Positions 5,601 through 7,305 of a stretch of DNA of 7,305 nt are shown one piece after another (positions within the stretch are counted from its first letter, which is position 1; each line of letters opens with the position of its first letter). Source of the DNA: Betaproteobacteria bacterium UBA6910 (GTDB lineage: Bacteria > Pseudomonadota > Gammaproteobacteria > Burkholderiales > UBA6910); assembly GCA_002451065.1 (NCBI GenBank), contig DKBC01000091.1, positions 1 through 7,305 of the forward strand, in the 5' to 3' direction. The position numbers and the translations under genes were made by a program. A model generated the notes under the pieces. The model did not search any database and had not been told where the DNA came from. It worked only from the letters and a program-made list of their open reading frames with translations.

Positions 5601-6176
5601 TCACCCTTCAGGCACCGCGGGCCAATCACCCCGGCGCAGCCGATCCGTCCAGAGCAGGCCGACCACGGACTTAGCGTCCGTTATCCTGCCTTCCTCGACC
5701 CAGGTCACGGCCTCGGTGAGGGGCAGCGCAAACACCTCCAGATGCTCGCCGTCATCCGGGCGGGCCCCCGTCTGGGTCAGCCCCTGCGCGAGAAACAGGA
5801 TCAGCCGCTCATCCGAGTAGCCGACGCACGGATGCAGCGTGGCAAGCTCCCGCCACTGTGACGCCGCGTAGCCGGTTTCCTCTTGAAGCTCGCGCCTGGC
5901 GCACGCCAGCGGTTCCTCGCCGGAATCGATCTTTCCCGCGGGAAGTTCGATCATTGCAGCTCCCAACGGATGCCGCCACTGGCGTTCCAGGATTACCGCG
6001 CCATCGTCGTCCTCCGCGACCACAACGACCGCGCCGGGGTGCCGGATATACTCGCGAGTCGACCGCCGGCCGTCAGCCAGTTCCACCTCGTCCTCCGTGA
6101 CCACCAGCAGCCGGCCCTGGAAACGGATGTGGGAGGCGAGAGTCTTTTCAGTGAGATCCCGCTCGGGTTTTGCCAA
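5601..6176 (-). CDS. nudF: ADP-ribose pyrophosphatase, Nudix hydrolase
   Basis: The product has 191 residues and is a cytosolic Nudix enzyme of the ADP-ribose pyrophosphatase group, which hydrolyses ADP-ribose to AMP and ribose 5-phosphate. The Nudix box fits GX5EX7REUXEEXGU exactly: GKIDSGEEPLACARRELQEE (81-100) then TGY (101-103). It is preceded by IELPAG and followed by HPCVGYSDERLILFLAQGL, both typical of this subgroup. The only sensible start is TTG at 6176, giving MAKPERDLTEKTLASHIRFQ. There is no ATG in frame upstream before the nuoN stop and no clear Shine-Dalgarno, so translation may be coupled to nuoN, which ends 31 bases upstream on the same strand. A CTG slightly further upstream is possible. 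Its stop lies one base from the stop of the convergent PAS-GGDEF-EAL gene. The family is secure; the symbol rests on subgroup resemblance. Confidence 0.9.
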   Translation of the reverse strand: MAKPERDLTEKTLASHIRFQGRLLVVTEDEVELADGRRSTREYIRHPGAVVVVAEDDDGAVILERQWRHPLGAAMIELPAGKIDSGEEPLACARRELQEETGYAASQWRELATLHPCVGYSDERLILFLAQGLTQTGARPDDGEHLEVFALPLTEAVTWVEEGRITDAKSVVGLLWTDRLRRGDWPAVPEG

Positions 6177-6207
6177 GGGCAGGAAATTCGGCGCGCGGCT
6201 CAGGGTG

Positions 6208-7305
6208 TCAAAGGGAGTGCCGGATGGAGTAGTCGCATAACCACATCACCGGCTGCGGGAGCAGACCGAAGAGAAGCACGGCGAGCCCGTTCGCGGAAAG
6301 CAGGAAGCGCACGTCCGCCTGGGGACTGATGGGCGCATCCTGGACCGGCTCGTCAAAGTACATGAGCTTGACAACCCGCAGGTAGTAGAAGGCGCCCACC
6401 AGGGAAAACACAACTGCCACCACCGCCAGCCAAAGGTAGCCGGCGTTGAGCACCGCCTGGAGCACGGACAGCTTGGCGTAAAAGCCAACCAGCGGCGGCA
6501 CCCCCGCCAAGGAGAACATGATCAGCAGCATGATGAAGGCGTACCAGGGGCTGCGGCGGTTCAGCCCCTTGAAGTCCTCCAGATTCTCGGACTCGAATCC
6601 CTCGCGCGACAGGAGCATGATGATGCCGAAAGACCCCAGCGTGGTGAGTACGTAGACGACCACGTAGAACATGGCGGAGCTATAGCCGTTCTCGTTTCCC
6701 GACAAAATTCCCAGAAGCAGGAAACCCATGTGCGAAATGGTCGAATACGCGAGCATCCGCTTGATATTGGTCTGGGCAATTGCAGCGATATTTCCTATGC
6801 CCATGGAGAGCACCGCCATCAGGATCAGCATGCCCTGCCAGTCGTGAAGCATGGGCTGCAGCCCCTCCACCAGCAACCTCATGAAGAACGCGAACGCCGC
6901 CAGCTTGGGCGCGGAGCCGACGAACAATGTCATGGCCGTCGGTGCGCCCTGGTAGACATCCGGGATCCACATATGGAACGGGACCACCCCGAGCTTGAAT
7001 GCAAGGCCCGAAACAATGAACACCAGGCCGAGCACAAGCACCGTCCGGTTGGCCTCGCCACCCCCAATGATTTCGCCGACTCGGCTGATCTCGAGGCTCC
7101 CAGTGGCACCGTACATCATGGACATGCCGTAGAGCAGCAGGCCCGAAGCAAGCGCGCCCAGCACGAAATACTTCATCGCTGCCTCGGTGGCAACAGCGGA
7201 TTCCCGCTGCAGCGCCACCATGGCATACAGGCTGAGCGAAAGCAGTTCCAGGCCCAGGTACAGAGTCAGGAAGTGGTTCGCCGAGATCATCACCATCATG
7301 CCCAG
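6208..7305 (-). CDS. nuoN: NADH-quinone oxidoreductase subunit N (NuoN), N terminus beyond the right edge
   Basis: The visible 365 residues are the C-terminal three quarters of NuoN, an antiporter-like proton-pumping subunit in the membrane arm of respiratory complex I. Many hydrophobic helices are apparent. Signature segments are [72 protein letters not shown] and [13 protein letters not shown]. The charged residues of the proton path fall at E. coli-like spacing: the Glu in LELLSL, the Lys in AFKLGVVPF and the Lys in SAPKLAA are 84 and 30 residues apart, as are E133, K217 and K247 of E. coli NuoN. The Lys in FYAKLSV corresponds to K395. This offset implies about 113 residues are missing at the edge. 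NuoN is normally the last gene of the nuo operon, and the Nudix gene follows it on the same strand. Confidence 0.97.
   Translation of the reverse strand: MGMMVMISANHFLTLYLGLELLSLSLYAMVALQRESAVATEAAMKYFVLGALASGLLLYGMSMMYGATGSLEISRVGEIIGGGEANRTVLVLGLVFIVSGLAFKLGVVPFHMWIPDVYQGAPTAMTLFVGSAPKLAAFAFFMRLLVEGLQPMLHDWQGMLILMAVLSMGIGNIAAIAQTNIKRMLAYSTISHMGFLLLGILSGNENGYSSAMFYVVVYVLTTLGSFGIIMLLSREGFESENLEDFKGLNRRSPWYAFIMLLIMFSLAGVPPLVGFYAKLSVLQAVLNAGYLWLAVVAVVFSLVGAFYYLRVVKLMYFDEPVQDAPISPQADVRFLLSANGLAVLLFGLLPQPVMWLCDYSIRHSL

Noticed and set aside
5883..6329. Plus-strand 148-codon frame across nudF and the end of nuoN
   Set aside because: It is antisense to two well-supported genes and has no recognisable content.

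Overview
The window looks like chromosomal DNA from a GC-rich proteobacterium, probably beta- or gamma-proteobacterial. The reasons are an RpfF-type DSF synthase beside a c-di-GMP enzyme, a sigma-32-like (RpoH) promoter in front of htpG, and a complex I nuoN followed by an ADP-ribose pyrophosphatase gene. The species cannot be named from the sequence alone.

Layout. (1) Positions 1-954, minus strand: the N-terminal half of htpG (Hsp90), running off the left edge, with a near-consensus heat-shock promoter at 985-1013. (2) 1067-1567, plus strand: a short MaoC-type hot-dog hydratase. (3) 1568-2649: about 1.1 kb with no intact gene. It holds a decayed secreted ribonuclease T2 gene (plus strand, 1666-1876) that runs directly into the decayed 5' part of an IS256-family transposase (minus strand, 1877-2138) and that element's probable left flank, to about 2292. 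Next come about 220 bp of unrecognised sequence with strong hairpins, then an AT-rich leader (about 2510-2640) with repeated GTTAA motifs. (4) 2650-3576, plus strand: a DSF-family quorum-signal synthase (RpfF) with both catalytic glutamates. (5) 3650-5599, plus strand: a protein with a MerR-type DNA-binding domain, then PAS, GGDEF and EAL domains. (6) 5601-6176, minus strand: a Nudix ADP-ribose pyrophosphatase, convergent with the previous gene with one base between the stop codons. (7) 6208-7305, minus strand: the C-terminal three quarters of nuoN, running off the right edge.

Most interesting is the pair at 2650-5599. In Burkholderia and relatives, the gene next to rpfF encodes RpfR, a PAS-GGDEF-EAL receptor whose c-di-GMP turnover is controlled by the fatty-acid signal, with an N-terminal RpfF-interaction domain. 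Here the same PAS-GGDEF-EAL core follows a MerR/BldC-like helix-turn-helix and a probable coiled coil. One protein could therefore sense the neighbour's signal, change c-di-GMP and bind DNA. The AT-rich leader with direct repeats upstream of rpfF is a candidate binding site. This functional link is inference from domain order and context.

The stretch between maoC and rpfF records IS insertion, deletion and gene decay, and marks the boundary between the htpG-maoC block and the signalling block.
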